Assembly: GCA_036272915.1 (NCBI GenBank)
Contig: DATAXV010000052.1
Location: 1-31,875, forward strand
Direction: 5' to 3'
DNA: 31,875 nucleotides
Source: DATAXV01 sp036272915
Lineage (GTDB): Bacteria > Chloroflexota > Dormibacteria > Dormibacterales > Dormibacteraceae
Below are positions 21,223-28,750 of this stretch, piece by piece. The notes beneath the pieces were generated by a model. It had not been told where the DNA came from. It was given only the letters and a program-made list of their open reading frames with translations, and did no database searches. How positions within the stretch are numbered: the first letter of the stretch is position 1; each line of letters opens with the position of its first letter. A program made the translations under genes and the position numbers.

Positions 21223-23885
21223 GTCAGGTCAGCGCGGTCGCGGCGCCGGAGCGCCACGGCCGCTACAAGTGGGTCGCGCTCTCGAACACCACGATCGGAC
21301 TGCTGATGGCGACCGTCAACAGCTCGATCGTGCTGATCTCGCTGCCCGCGATCTTCCGCGGCATCAAGCTCAACCCCCTGACCACCTCCAACGTCAGCTA
21401 CCTGCTCTGGATGCTGATGGGGTACATGGTGGTGATGGCCGTGCTGGTGGTCAGCATCGGCCGGATCGGCGACATGTTCGGGCGGGTTCGGATCTACAAC
21501 CTCGGCTTCACCGTCTTCACGGTGGGGTCGATCGGCCTCTCCCTGGTCTTCTTCACCGGCCCTCAGGCGGCGCTGACCCTGATCGGCCTGCGCCTGATAC
21601 AGGGCGTGGGCGGCGCGATGCTGATGGCGAACGCGACGGCGATCGTGACCGACGCCTTCCCCGCGGAGCAGCGGGGGATGGCGCTCAGCTTCAACGTCGT
21701 CGCGGCCATCGCCGGCTCCTTCATCGGCCTGGTCGTGGGCGGCGTGCTGTCGACCATCGACTGGCACCTGGTCTTCCTGGTGTCGGTGCCGGTCGGCGTC
21801 ATCGGCACCGTCTGGGCGTTCTTCATGCTCCGCGAGATCGGGCGCGTCAAGCGGGCTCGGATCGACTGGCTCGGGAACATCACCTTCGCCATCGGCCTGA
21901 TCGCGGTGCTGGTCGGCATCACCTACGGCATCCAGCCCTACGGCGGCCACGACATGGGCTGGAGCAACCCCATGGTCGTCGGCGAGCTCGGCGGAGGCGT
22001 CGCCCTGCTCGTGCTCTTCGTCATCGTCGAGCTGATCGTCAAGGAGCCGATGTTCCGGCTCGGGCTCTTCAAGCGCGCGGCGTTCAGCTTCGGCAACATC
22101 GCCACCCTCCTGGCGGCGACCGGCCGTGGCGGCCTGATGTTCATGGTCATCATCTGGCTGCAGGGCATCTGGCTTCCGCTGCACGGTTATTCCTTCGCCC
22201 AGACCCCGCTCTGGGCGGCGATCTACATGCTGCCCATGACCGGCGGCTTCCTGGTCGCCGGACCGCTGTCCGGCATCCTCTCCGACCACTTCGGCGCGAG
22301 GCCGTTCGCGACCGGCGGCATGATCGGCGCGGCGGCCACGTTCGGGCTGATGCTGCTGCTGCCGGCCAACTTCAACTACCTGTACTTCGGGCTGCTGCTG
22401 TTCTCGATCGGGCTCTTCATGGGCATGTTCTCCTCGCCCAACAGCGCCGGCATCATGAACTCGGTGCCGCCCGGCCAGCGCGGCGTCGCCTCGGGCATGC
22501 TGGCGACGTTCCAGAACGCGGGCATGAACCTCTCGATCGGCCTCTTCTTCTCCCTGATCGTGGCCGGTCTGAGCACGACCCTGCCCGGCGCCCTGTTCGG
22601 CGGGCTGACCAAGGCCGGCGTCCCGACGCTGGTGGCCACCAAGATCGCGCATCTGCCGCCGGTGGCGACGCTGTTCGCCGCGTTCCTCGGCTACAACCCG
22701 ATGCAGCAGCTGCTGGGCCCGGCCCTGAAGGCCCTGCCCGCGGGTGCGGCGGCGCACCTGACCAGCCGCGCCTATTTCCCGCAGCTGATCTCGAGCCCCT
22801 TCATGAGCGGCATGCATCTGACCTTCGCCTTCGCGGCGGTGATGATGCTGATCGCGGCGGTCGCCTCCTGGCTGCGCGGCGGGAAGTACGTCTACCGCGA
22901 GGAGATGGAGACCGCCGGCGAGGCGGGCGGCGGTGCGGTCGCCCCGATGGTCGTCCCGGCGGCCCTGCCCCCGGTCCCGGGTGTGACCCAGCCGGTCCAG
23001 GTGTCGCCGCCGGTGGTGACGCTGTCGGCGGCGGCGGGACTCGGCGGTCATGGCGTGGCTCAGCAGGTGGCGGCGCGCCTGGGCGTGCGGCTGCTCGACC
23101 TGGGCGGCGGCAGGAACCACCTGACGGAGACGCTGGAGGGCGTCCTCAACGACGACGGCCGCTCGGCGGCGGCGCTGGCCCGGATCCTGGCCGGCATGAC
23201 GACGGCGATGACCGGTAGCGACCAGCAGCGGTTCCAGGACCGGCTGCGCGAGGAGGTCGTGGACCTGGCCTCCCGACCGGGCGTGGTCGTCTACGGCGAC
23301 GGCGGGGCCCACCTCCTCCGTCACAACCCGGGAGCGCTGCACGTGCGCCTGGACGCGCCCGAGGAGTCCCGGGTGTATGTGGTGATGACTCGTGAGGGCG
23401 TCGACGCGCTGACGGCGCAGAGGCGCCTCCGCGAGGAGGAGCGCGAGGCGGAGCGGACGTCGGCCGGCTGGCGCGAGGAGGGCGGCGAATCGATCGGGTA
23501 TCAGCTGGTGCTGGACCCGACGGTGCTGCCGTCGGAGACGTGCGCGGAGGTGATCGTGGCGGCGGCGCGGACCAGGCTCGCGCGGCCCGAGCAGCCGCTC
23601 CTGCGCGACCGACCGGTGACGGCGGCCCCGCGGCCGCAGCCGGTGGCGGCTCCCCCCATCCTTCAGCGGCGCGACGACGAGCCCGAGCCCGAGCTCACCG
23701 CGGCGGCCCCGCAGGCCGCTCCCGGCAACGGCCACGGCAATGGCAGCGGCTTCACCAACGGCCACACCGAGCCGACCGCCGAGAGCGCCGAGAGCGTCGA
23801 GGCCGCTCCGGCGGACGAGCTCCTCGACCGGCTGGCGAGGGCCCTCCGGGCCGAGCTGGCGAAGCGAGAGGACACCACTCCCTGA
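21219..23885 (+). CDS. MFS (DHA2-type) transporter fused to a cytidylate-kinase-like domain, copy 2
   Basis: An 888-residue paralogue of the protein at 16807. The membrane part aligns without gaps over about residues 1-562, with most positions identical by eye. The linker before the soluble domain is longer here. The kinase-like domain spans about 598-786: V-V-T-L-S-A-A-A-G-L-G-G-H-G-V-A, L-L-D-L-G-G-G-R-N-H, V-V-V-Y-G-D-G-G-A, V-R-L-D-A-P-E-E-S-R-V and E-E-R-E-A-E-R-T-S-A-G-W. After it comes an about 80-residue Pro/Ala/Glu linker with G-N-G-H-G-N-G-S-G, and then the conserved end helix D-E-L-L-D-R-L-A-R-A-L. The variable linkers contrast with the conserved domain and tail, implying selection on both. 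Substrate unknown. Confidence 0.9.
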   Translation: MSQVSAVAAPERHGRYKWVALSNTTIGLLMATVNSSIVLISLPAIFRGIKLNPLTTSNVSYLLWMLMGYMVVMAVLVVSIGRIGDMFGRVRIYNLGFTVFTVGSIGLSLVFFTGPQAALTLIGLRLIQGVGGAMLMANATAIVTDAFPAEQRGMALSFNVVAAIAGSFIGLVVGGVLSTIDWHLVFLVSVPVGVIGTVWAFFMLREIGRVKRARIDWLGNITFAIGLIAVLVGITYGIQPYGGHDMGWSNPMVVGELGGGVALLVLFVIVELIVKEPMFRLGLFKRAAFSFGNIATLLAATGRGGLMFMVIIWLQGIWLPLHGYSFAQTPLWAAIYMLPMTGGFLVAGPLSGILSDHFGARPFATGGMIGAAATFGLMLLLPANFNYLYFGLLLFSIGLFMGMFSSPNSAGIMNSVPPGQRGVASGMLATFQNAGMNLSIGLFFSLIVAGLSTTLPGALFGGLTKAGVPTLVATKIAHLPPVATLFAAFLGYNPMQQLLGPALKALPAGAAAHLTSRAYFPQLISSPFMSGMHLTFAFAAVMMLIAAVASWLRGGKYVYREEMETAGEAGGGAVAPMVVPAALPPVPGVTQPVQVSPPVVTLSAAAGLGGHGVAQQVAARLGVRLLDLGGGRNHLTETLEGVLNDDGRSAAALARILAGMTTAMTGSDQQRFQDRLREEVVDLASRPGVVVYGDGGAHLLRHNPGALHVRLDAPEESRVYVVMTREGVDALTAQRRLREEEREAERTSAGWREEGGESIGYQLVLDPTVLPSETCAEVIVAAARTRLARPEQPLLRDRPVTAAPRPQPVAAPPILQRRDDEPEPELTAAAPQAAPGNGHGNGSGFTNGHTEPTAESAESVEAAPADELLDRLARALRAELAKREDTTP

Positions 23886-23897
23886 CCTTGGGTCAGG
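23881..23897. terminator. Palindrome covering both stop codons between MFS copy 2 and purU
   Basis: A perfect 7-bp inverted repeat with a 3-nt loop, CCTGACC-TTG-GGTCAGG. The transporter stop (23883-23885) lies in the left arm and the stop of the convergent purU (23893-23895) in the right arm. There is no T tract; a short bidirectional terminator is possible. Confidence 0.5.
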
Positions 23898-24756
23898 CGA
23901 AGACCACGGTCCTGTTCCCATGGATCAGGACCCGGTCTTCGAGGTGGTAGCGGAGCCCTCTGGCGAGGACCGTCCGCTCGATGTCGCGCCCGTAGCGGAC
24001 CAGGTCCTCCACCGTGTCGCCGTGGTCGATGCGGCGCACGTCCTGCTCGATGATGGGACCGGCGTCGAGGTCGCCGGTCACGTAGTGGCAGGTCGCTCCG
24101 ATCAGCTTCACGCCGCGCTGGTGGGCCTGGTGGTAGGCGCGGGCGCCGGCGAACGAGGGAAGGAAGCTGTGGTGGATGTTGATCGCCCGGCCGAACCAGG
24201 CCTCACAGAGGTCCGGCGGCAGGATCTGCATGTAGCGGGCGAGGACCACGGCGTCGGGCCGGACGGCGTCCACCGCCTCGCGCAGCCGGGCGAAGCCGGC
24301 GGTCCTGTCCTCGGCCGTGATGGGCACGTGCCGGAAGGGGATGCCGTGCCACTCGACCACGGCCCGCAGGCTCTCGTGGTTGGAGACGATGCAGGGGATC
24401 TCGGCGTCGAGCTCGCCCGACTTCCACCGACCCAGCAGGTCGTAGAGGCAGTGGTCCTGGGAGCTGACCAGGATCACCACCCGCTTGCGCTCGGCCGTGT
24501 CGGTGATGCGCCAGCTCATGTCCATGGCCTCGGCCAGGTTGGCGAATCGGTCGCGCAGCTCGTCGATGCCGAAGGGCAGGGAGTCGGCGAGGACGACGTG
24601 GCGGAGGAAGAATCGGCACTCGCGGCGGTCGGCGTGGTTGCTGGCCTCCACGATCCAGCCGCCGGCGTCGGCGAAGAAGCCGGCCACCCTGGCGACGATG
24701 CCGACCTGGTCGGGACAGGAGAGGGTCAGGATGAACTGTCGTTCGGCGGGCACCAT
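23893..24756 (-). CDS. purU: Formyltetrahydrofolate deformylase
   Basis: A 287-residue protein of normal PurU length. It hydrolyses 10-formyltetrahydrofolate to tetrahydrofolate and formate, supplying formate for purine synthesis and balancing one-carbon pools. Residues about 6-85 are an ACT domain (F-I-L-T-L-S-C-P-D-Q-V-G-I-V-A). The formyltransferase-type hydrolase domain follows, with V-I-L-V-S-S-Q-D-H-C-L-Y-D-L-L and I-V-S-N-H. The catalytic Asn/His are in I-N-I-H-H-S-F-L-P-S-F and the catalytic Asp is in Y-V-T-G-D-L-D-A-G-P-I-I. The ATG start lacks a clear Shine-Dalgarno. It is divergent from a Fur-type gene and convergent with the second MFS fusion. Confidence 0.95.
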   Translation of the reverse strand: MVPAERQFILTLSCPDQVGIVARVAGFFADAGGWIVEASNHADRRECRFFLRHVVLADSLPFGIDELRDRFANLAEAMDMSWRITDTAERKRVVILVSSQDHCLYDLLGRWKSGELDAEIPCIVSNHESLRAVVEWHGIPFRHVPITAEDRTAGFARLREAVDAVRPDAVVLARYMQILPPDLCEAWFGRAINIHHSFLPSFAGARAYHQAHQRGVKLIGATCHYVTGDLDAGPIIEQDVRRIDHGDTVEDLVRYGRDIERTVLARGLRYHLEDRVLIHGNRTVVFA

Positions 24757-24824
24757 CCGATCGTGCCATCCCCCGCCGTCCCGCTGCTGAGGCGCAGTTC
24801 ACGCATGGCACTTGCGCATGTGAA

Positions 24825-24852
24825 TTGTGCCGGTGGTCCGGCTTGGTAGAGT
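24825..24852 (+). promoter_or_regulatory. Promoter of the Fur-family gene
   Basis: TTGTGC (24825-24830), 16 nt, TAGAGT (24847-24852), 7 nt, GTG 24860: a leaderless arrangement. GGCAC and GTGCC, 15 nt apart, flank 24808-24832 as an imperfect dyad that might be a metal-regulator box. Confidence 0.55.
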
Positions 24853-24859
24853 GGAGTCG

Positions 24860-25246
24860 GTGCCGAGACCGAGCCCGGTTCGCGATCAGGTGAAGGAGCT
24901 GTTGCTCTCCGGCTTCCGCCACGCGTGGTCGCTGGAGGAGCTGCTCGAGAGGGTGCGGGAGGGCGAGGTCCCCGGAGCCAACTATTCGTCCGTCTTCCGG
25001 GCGGTGACGCTCTTCGAGGAGGAGGGCCTGGTGCAGCGGGTCGAGGTCGGCGACGGCCGCGCCCGCTACGAGGTCAGGACCCCGCACCACGACCACGTCC
25101 ACTGCGAGCGATGCGGCCGGGTGGCCGAGATCGAGGGCGGCTGCCTGGTCGGCGACGCCGAGGACCGGGTCAGGAATCTGACCGGCTACCGGCTCTCCGG
25201 CCACACGCTGGTCTTCTCAGGGCTCTGTCCCGCCTGCCAGCGCTGA
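24860..25246 (+). CDS. Fur-family metal-responsive regulator
   Basis: 128 residues, slightly short for a Fur/Zur/PerR protein. The N-terminal winged helix has A-W-S-L-E-E-L-L and N-Y-S-S-V-F-R-A-V-T-L-F-E-E-E-G-L-V (about 41-58), then R-Y-E-V-R-T-P-H-H-D-H-V-H-C-E-R-C-G, which holds the regulatory His cluster and the first structural C-x2-C. A second C-x2-C is at the end (L-C-P-A-C). Which metal it senses cannot be told; both Cys pairs for the structural Zn are kept. GTG 24860 is chosen for its leaderless promoter and family-like start; GTG 24827 would add 11 residues. Confidence 0.88.
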   Translation: MPRPSPVRDQVKELLLSGFRHAWSLEELLERVREGEVPGANYSSVFRAVTLFEEEGLVQRVEVGDGRARYEVRTPHHDHVHCERCGRVAEIEGGCLVGDAEDRVRNLTGYRLSGHTLVFSGLCPACQR

Positions 25247-25261
25247 CCGCCACCGTCAGCG
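25241..25261. terminator. Palindrome covering both stop codons between the Fur-type gene and its convergent neighbour
   Basis: A perfect 7-bp inverted repeat with a 7-nt loop (CGCTGAC, CGCCACC, GTCAGCG). The stops of both convergent genes (25244-25246 and 25256-25258) fall in the two arms. No T tract. Confidence 0.5.
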
Positions 25262-25618
25262 GCGGCGGCGGTTGAACGCCCAGTTGACGACGCCGATGCC
25301 GGCCCAGGTGATGGCGATGGCGGGCAGGGCGTCGGGCCGGAGCATCGCCGCCTCGATCGCCATCAGCGGGATCGAGACGCCGACGGAGACGATGCCCAGG
25401 ACGAACGACAGCTCCCTGCCCTCGGAGTCGGCTTTGGTCTGGATCTTCGCACCGTTCAGGCGCTCTGTGACCTGCAGGTCGACGCGGGCCTGAATGTCCT
25501 TCTCGACCCGGGCCAGGAAGCTCTCCGCCAGCTCGGCGTCGTAGCCCTCTCCGAGGTGCGTCCTGGCCTCGAGCGCAGCTCGCAGGTCCCGGCGCTCGAT
25601 CGGCTGCTGATCCTCCAC
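25256..25618 (-). CDS. Small membrane protein with helical N-terminus
   Basis: About 120 residues. The first 65 are a soluble helical segment (R-R-D-L-R-A-A-L-E-A-R and Y-D-A-E-L-A-E-S-F-L-A-R-V-E-K-D-I-Q-A-R-V-D), a pattern seen in small actinobacterial membrane proteins with a cytosolic N-terminal helix bundle. Two membrane helices follow (about 70-88 and 95-112), then a basic tail R-R-R-R. Two tandem GTG codons could start it; the second (25618) stands 6 nt after TACAAA. No biochemical role is known to me. Confidence 0.7.
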   Translation of the reverse strand: MEDQQPIERRDLRAALEARTHLGEGYDAELAESFLARVEKDIQARVDLQVTERLNGAKIQTKADSEGRELSFVLGIVSVGVSIPLMAIEAAMLRPDALPAIAITWAGIGVVNWAFNRRRR

Positions 25619-25685
25619 CACGTCTTTGTATCACGCCCCGGCGGGGGGCGGGCCGGGACGTCGCGACCCCGGCCCGCGGTCCGGC

Positions 25686-27410
25686 TCAGCTGGGGACGGC
25701 GCTCACCCTGGCCGCGCGGTTGACGGCGCTGACCACCGCCTGGAGCGAGGCACGGACGATGTTGGCGTCGATGCCGACGCCCCAGAACACCTCGCCGCCG
25801 ACCTCGCACTCCAGGTAGGAGGCGGCCTTGGCGTCGCCGCCGGCGCTCATCGCGTGCTCGTTGTAGTCAAGGACCTTGAGCTCGATGCCGGTCGTGCTCA
25901 GAGCGTCGACGAAGGCGGCGATGGGGCCGTTGCCGGTGCCGCGGAGGGTCCGCGGCTCGCCGCCGATGTAGACCTCGACCTCGAGCCGGTCCTCGCCGTC
26001 GCTGGGGATGTCCCGGTAGGACTGGACGGCCAGGTGAGTCCAGGACCGGTCGTCGGTCTGCAGGTACTCGCTCCCGAAGATCGACCAGATCTCCTCGGGC
26101 GAGACCTCGCCGCCGTCGCTGTCCGTGTGCCCCTGGATGATGCGGGCGAACTCGATCTGGAGCCGCCGGGGCAGCTCGAGGCTGTGCTCGGCCTTCATGA
26201 CGTAGGCGACGCCGCCCTTGCCTGACTGGGAGTTGACGCGGATCACCGCCTCGTAGCTCCGGCCCACGTCCTTAGGGTCGATCGGCAGGTAGGGGACCTC
26301 CCACCTCGGCGTGACGCCGTCGGCACCGGCCTGCATCGCCTCGAAGCCCTTCTTGATCGCGTCCTGGTGGCTACCCGAGAAGGCGGTGTAGACGAGGTCG
26401 CCGGCGTAGGGATGCCGCTCGGGGACGGTCAGCTGGTTGCAGTACTCGACGGTGCGGCGGACGCCGTCGATGTCGGAGAGGTCGAGCTCGGGGTCGATGC
26501 CTTGGGTGGCCAGGTTCAGGCCGAGCGTGATCAGGCAGACGTTGCCGGTGCGCTCCCCGTTGCCGAAGAGGCAGCCCTCGATGCGCTCGCCGCCGGCCAT
26601 GTAGGCCAGCTCGGCCGCGGCCACCGCCGTGCCCCGGTCGTTGTGCGGGTGCAGGGAGAGGATCAGGGAGTCGCGCCGGTCCAGGTTGCGATGCATCCAC
26701 TCGATCGAGTCGGCGTACACGTTGGGGGTCGCCATCTCCACCGTGGCCGGCAGGTTGACGATCATCTTGTGCTCGGGGGTGGGCCGCCACACCCCGGACA
26801 CCGCGTTGCAGATCTCGAGCGCGTAGTCGAGCTCGGTGCCGGTGTAGGACTCGGGCGAGTACTCGAAGAAGACGGTGGTCCCGTCCAGCTTGGCCGCCTC
26901 CTCGGCGCAGAGCGTGGCGCCCCGCACGGCCAGGTCGATGATGCCGGCCCGGTCCTGGCGGAAGACGACCCGGCGCTGCAGCTCGGAGGTCGAGTTGTAG
27001 AGATGGAGGATGGCCTGCCTGGCGCCGCGCAGCGACTCGCAGGTGCGGGCGATCAGCTCACCACGAGCCTGGGTCAGCACCTGGATGACGACGTCGTCCG
27101 GGATCATGTCCTTCTCGATCAGCTCGCGGACGAAGCCGTAGTCGGTCTGGCTCGCGGAGGGGAAGCCGACCTCGATCTCCTTGAAGCCCATCTTCACGAG
27201 CAGGTTGAACATGGTCCGCTTGCGCTCGCCGTTCATCGGATCGATCAGCGCCTGGTTGCCGTCGCGGAGGTCGACCGCGCACCAGCGGGGGGCCTGGGTG
27301 ATGACCTTCGACGGCCAGGTGCGGTCGGGCAGATCGATGGGGGCGAAGGGTACGTACTTGTCCACCGGCATACCGCTCTGCCGCTGTGCGGGGTACGAGG
27401 TCGAACTCAT
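25686..27410 (-). CDS. leuA: 2-isopropylmalate synthase
   Basis: 574 residues, the length of the longer LeuA type common in actinobacteria. It condenses acetyl-CoA with 2-oxoisovalerate to 2-isopropylmalate, the committed step of leucine synthesis, and is usually feedback-inhibited by leucine. After an N-terminal extension (Y-V-P-F-A-P-I-D-L-P-D-R-T-W-P) the barrel has V-D-L-R-D-G-N-Q-A-L, E-I-E-V-G-F-P-S-A-S and the metal site L-H-P-H-N-D-R-G-T-A-V-A. The C-terminal LeuA regulatory domain begins near W-T-H-L-A-V-Q-S-Y and includes G-N-G-P-I-A-A-F-V-D-A-L. ATG 27410 is chosen because AAGGAG lies 10 nt upstream; the longer frame to 27455 is leader RNA. It is preceded by a Leu-rich leader peptide and alternative hairpins. 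Confidence 0.97.
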   Translation of the reverse strand: MSSTSYPAQRQSGMPVDKYVPFAPIDLPDRTWPSKVITQAPRWCAVDLRDGNQALIDPMNGERKRTMFNLLVKMGFKEIEVGFPSASQTDYGFVRELIEKDMIPDDVVIQVLTQARGELIARTCESLRGARQAILHLYNSTSELQRRVVFRQDRAGIIDLAVRGATLCAEEAAKLDGTTVFFEYSPESYTGTELDYALEICNAVSGVWRPTPEHKMIVNLPATVEMATPNVYADSIEWMHRNLDRRDSLILSLHPHNDRGTAVAAAELAYMAGGERIEGCLFGNGERTGNVCLITLGLNLATQGIDPELDLSDIDGVRRTVEYCNQLTVPERHPYAGDLVYTAFSGSHQDAIKKGFEAMQAGADGVTPRWEVPYLPIDPKDVGRSYEAVIRVNSQSGKGGVAYVMKAEHSLELPRRLQIEFARIIQGHTDSDGGEVSPEEIWSIFGSEYLQTDDRSWTHLAVQSYRDIPSDGEDRLEVEVYIGGEPRTLRGTGNGPIAAFVDALSTTGIELKVLDYNEHAMSAGGDAKAASYLECEVGGEVFWGVGIDANIVRASLQAVVSAVNRAARVSAVPS

Positions 27411-27455
27411 GATGCTGGCGCTCCTTGGTGATCTGGTGGAAACGGCCAGCGACAT

Positions 27456-27519
27456 GCCGCGGGACGGGCAAGAGAACCCGCGGCGAGGGTGCCGGCCTTC
27501 CTACAGACCCTCGCCGCGG
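27456..27519 (-). promoter_or_regulatory. leuA leader hairpins (candidate attenuator)
   Basis: On the minus strand three segments form two mutually exclusive perfect stems. Segment 1:2 is 27519-27507 with 27490-27478 (13 bp, arm CCGCGGCGAGGGT, 16-nt loop holding the leader-peptide stop). Segment 2:3 is 27484-27477 with 27463-27456 (8 bp, arm GCCGCGGG). Both need 27478-27484. In addition GCTCCTT within the leader-peptide codons (27531-27525) is complementary to AAGGAGC at the leuA ribosome site (27426-27420). No T-run terminator follows. Confidence 0.6.
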
Positions 27520-27548
27520 CCACTAAGGAGCCGCAGCAGCGAGCGCAT
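27501..27548 (-). CDS. leuA leader peptide (15 aa, Leu-rich)
   Basis: The frame encodes MRSLLRLLSGRGEGL and stop TAG: five Leu in 15 codons, four of them at positions 4, 5, 7 and 8. GGTGGAG lies about 7 nt before its ATG, and TAAGGT (27564-27559) is a -10 candidate 10 nt upstream. The stop falls in the loop of the first leader hairpin and the Leu codons lie just before its first arm, as in classical amino-acid attenuators. It is a sensor of leucyl-tRNA charging rather than a functional protein. Confidence 0.65.
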   Translation of the reverse strand: MRSLLRLLSGRGEGL

Positions 27549-27631
27549 GTCGGGCTCCACCTTAGCATCCGGCACGGCGCCGGAGGCGTGCGTACGGTCG
27601 GTTCCGGCCCGAGCGCGCCGGCATCGCCACC

Positions 27632-28027
27632 TCAGCGGATCCCGCCCCGGCTCTCGCCGGGCAGGGCCACCGAGAAGGCGACGGCGATGACCGCGAGCGC
27701 GGCCAGGACCAGCAGCGTGGCGTGCAGTCCCCACCGGTCGCCCAGGGCGCCGAGACCCGGCTCGGCGATGCCGCCGATGCTGACGGCGAGGCCCAGGGTC
27801 ATGCCCGACGCCGTGCCGATCTGGTTGGGCAGGTACTCCTGGCCGAGCACGACCATGACGCTGGAGGGCATGAAGATCGAGATCGCCAGGGGGAGCGCGA
27901 TCAGGGCGGCCAGGAGCGGCGTCCCGGCCAGGGTCAGGCTCAGCGGGACCGCGGCGACGAAGCCGGCGGCGAGGAGTCCGAGCGGCCGGCGCTGGATCGG
28001 GTCGGGGGCGGCGACGGCGTCGATCAC
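27632..28027 (-). pseudogene. C-terminal fragment of an MFS transporter (FSR-like)
   Basis: 131 residues with four membrane helices. The segment V-V-L-G-Q-E-Y-L-P-N-Q-I-G-T-A-S-G-M-T-L-G-L-A (given here with gaps of meaning: Y-L-P, G-T-A-S-G and G-L-A-V-S-I-G-G are the telling parts) and G-A-L-G-D-R-W-G-L match the last third of fosmidomycin-resistance-type major facilitators, which have 12 helices and about 400 residues. The first eight helices are missing; the upstream DNA is the complete GntR gene. The GTG start overlaps the GntR stop by 4 nt (GTGA), so the fragment may still be translated. Most likely it is the remnant of a deletion that joined the regulator to the tail of its former target; a working four-helix protein cannot be excluded. 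Confidence 0.65.
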
Positions 28028-28743
28028 CCGCCCGTCCCCGGCGTGCTCAGGAGGCGGCGCAGGTCCCGGGCGACCGAGTCGAGATGGGCGGCCGCGGCCC
28101 GGGCCGCACGCTCCGGGTCGCGGGCGCGGATGGCGGCGGCGAGCTCGTCGTGCGCCCCGCTGCCGTCGATCTCAGCCAGGGCTCGGTCGGCGAGTAGGGT
28201 CCGCAGGCACTCGACGAGGGCGGATGCGAAGCTAGCGAAGAGCTCCTGCATGAGCGGGTTGTGGGCCGCCGCCACGACCGCCTGGTGGAAGGCGACGTCG
28301 GCCTCGGCGAAGCCTTCGTCGCGCGCCTCGGCCAGCGCCGCGTGGCGGCGGGCCAGGGCCTCGTCGATGCGAGCCAGGTCATGATCGGTGCGGCGCTCGG
28401 CGGCGAGCCGCGCGGCGCCGACCTCGATCCCCTGACGGACCTCGTAGACGTCGAGCAGGCCGGCCCGGCGGAGCCTGGCCGCCCAGCCGTCATCGGGCGT
28501 CTGAGCCCGGACGTAGGTGCCGGATCCCTGCCTGGCCTCGAGCAGGCCGGTGTGGGCGAGCACCCGTATCGCCTCCCGCACCGTCGAGCGCGCGACCTGC
28601 ATCTGCTGCGCGAGCTCGATCTCGGTCGGAAGGCGGGAACCGACCGGCCAGGCCCCTGAGGTGATCTGCCCCCGGAGCTGGTCGACGGCGAGGTCCACCA
28701 GCGGCCCGCGCCGGAGAGAGGCGAGTGGTGGAGAGGCGGCCAT
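28024..28743 (-). CDS. GntR-family (FadR/FCD subfamily) regulator
   Basis: 239 residues. The N-terminal winged helix has L-R-G-Q-I-T-S-G-A-W-P-V-G-S-R-L-P-T-E-I-E-L-A-Q-Q-M (in parts: S-R-L-P-T-E and L-A-Q-Q-M-Q-V), then V-A-R-S-T-V-R-E-A-I-R-V-L and G-S-G-T-Y-V-R. The C-terminal FCD ligand domain shows E-V-R-Q-G-I-E-V-G-A-A-R-L-A, A-D-V-A-F-H-Q-A-V-V-A-A-A-H-N-P-L and D-E-L-A-A-A-I, with the His positions used for metal binding in this family. Members usually respond to small organic acids. Its start (ATG 28743) is 7 nt after TATACT, and a TTGTCCGACAA palindrome covers the -35, which suggests autoregulation. Confidence 0.93.
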   Translation of the reverse strand: MAASPPLASLRRGPLVDLAVDQLRGQITSGAWPVGSRLPTEIELAQQMQVARSTVREAIRVLAHTGLLEARQGSGTYVRAQTPDDGWAARLRRAGLLDVYEVRQGIEVGAARLAAERRTDHDLARIDEALARRHAALAEARDEGFAEADVAFHQAVVAAAHNPLMQELFASFASALVECLRTLLADRALAEIDGSGAHDELAAAIRARDPERAARAAAAHLDSVARDLRRLLSTPGTGG

Positions 28744-28750
28744 GCCTCGC

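Noticed and set aside
20871..23921. A 1016-codon open frame antisense to the second MFS fusion gene
   Set aside because: Same shadow effect; its composition parallels the antisense frame of the first copy simply because the two genes are paralogues.
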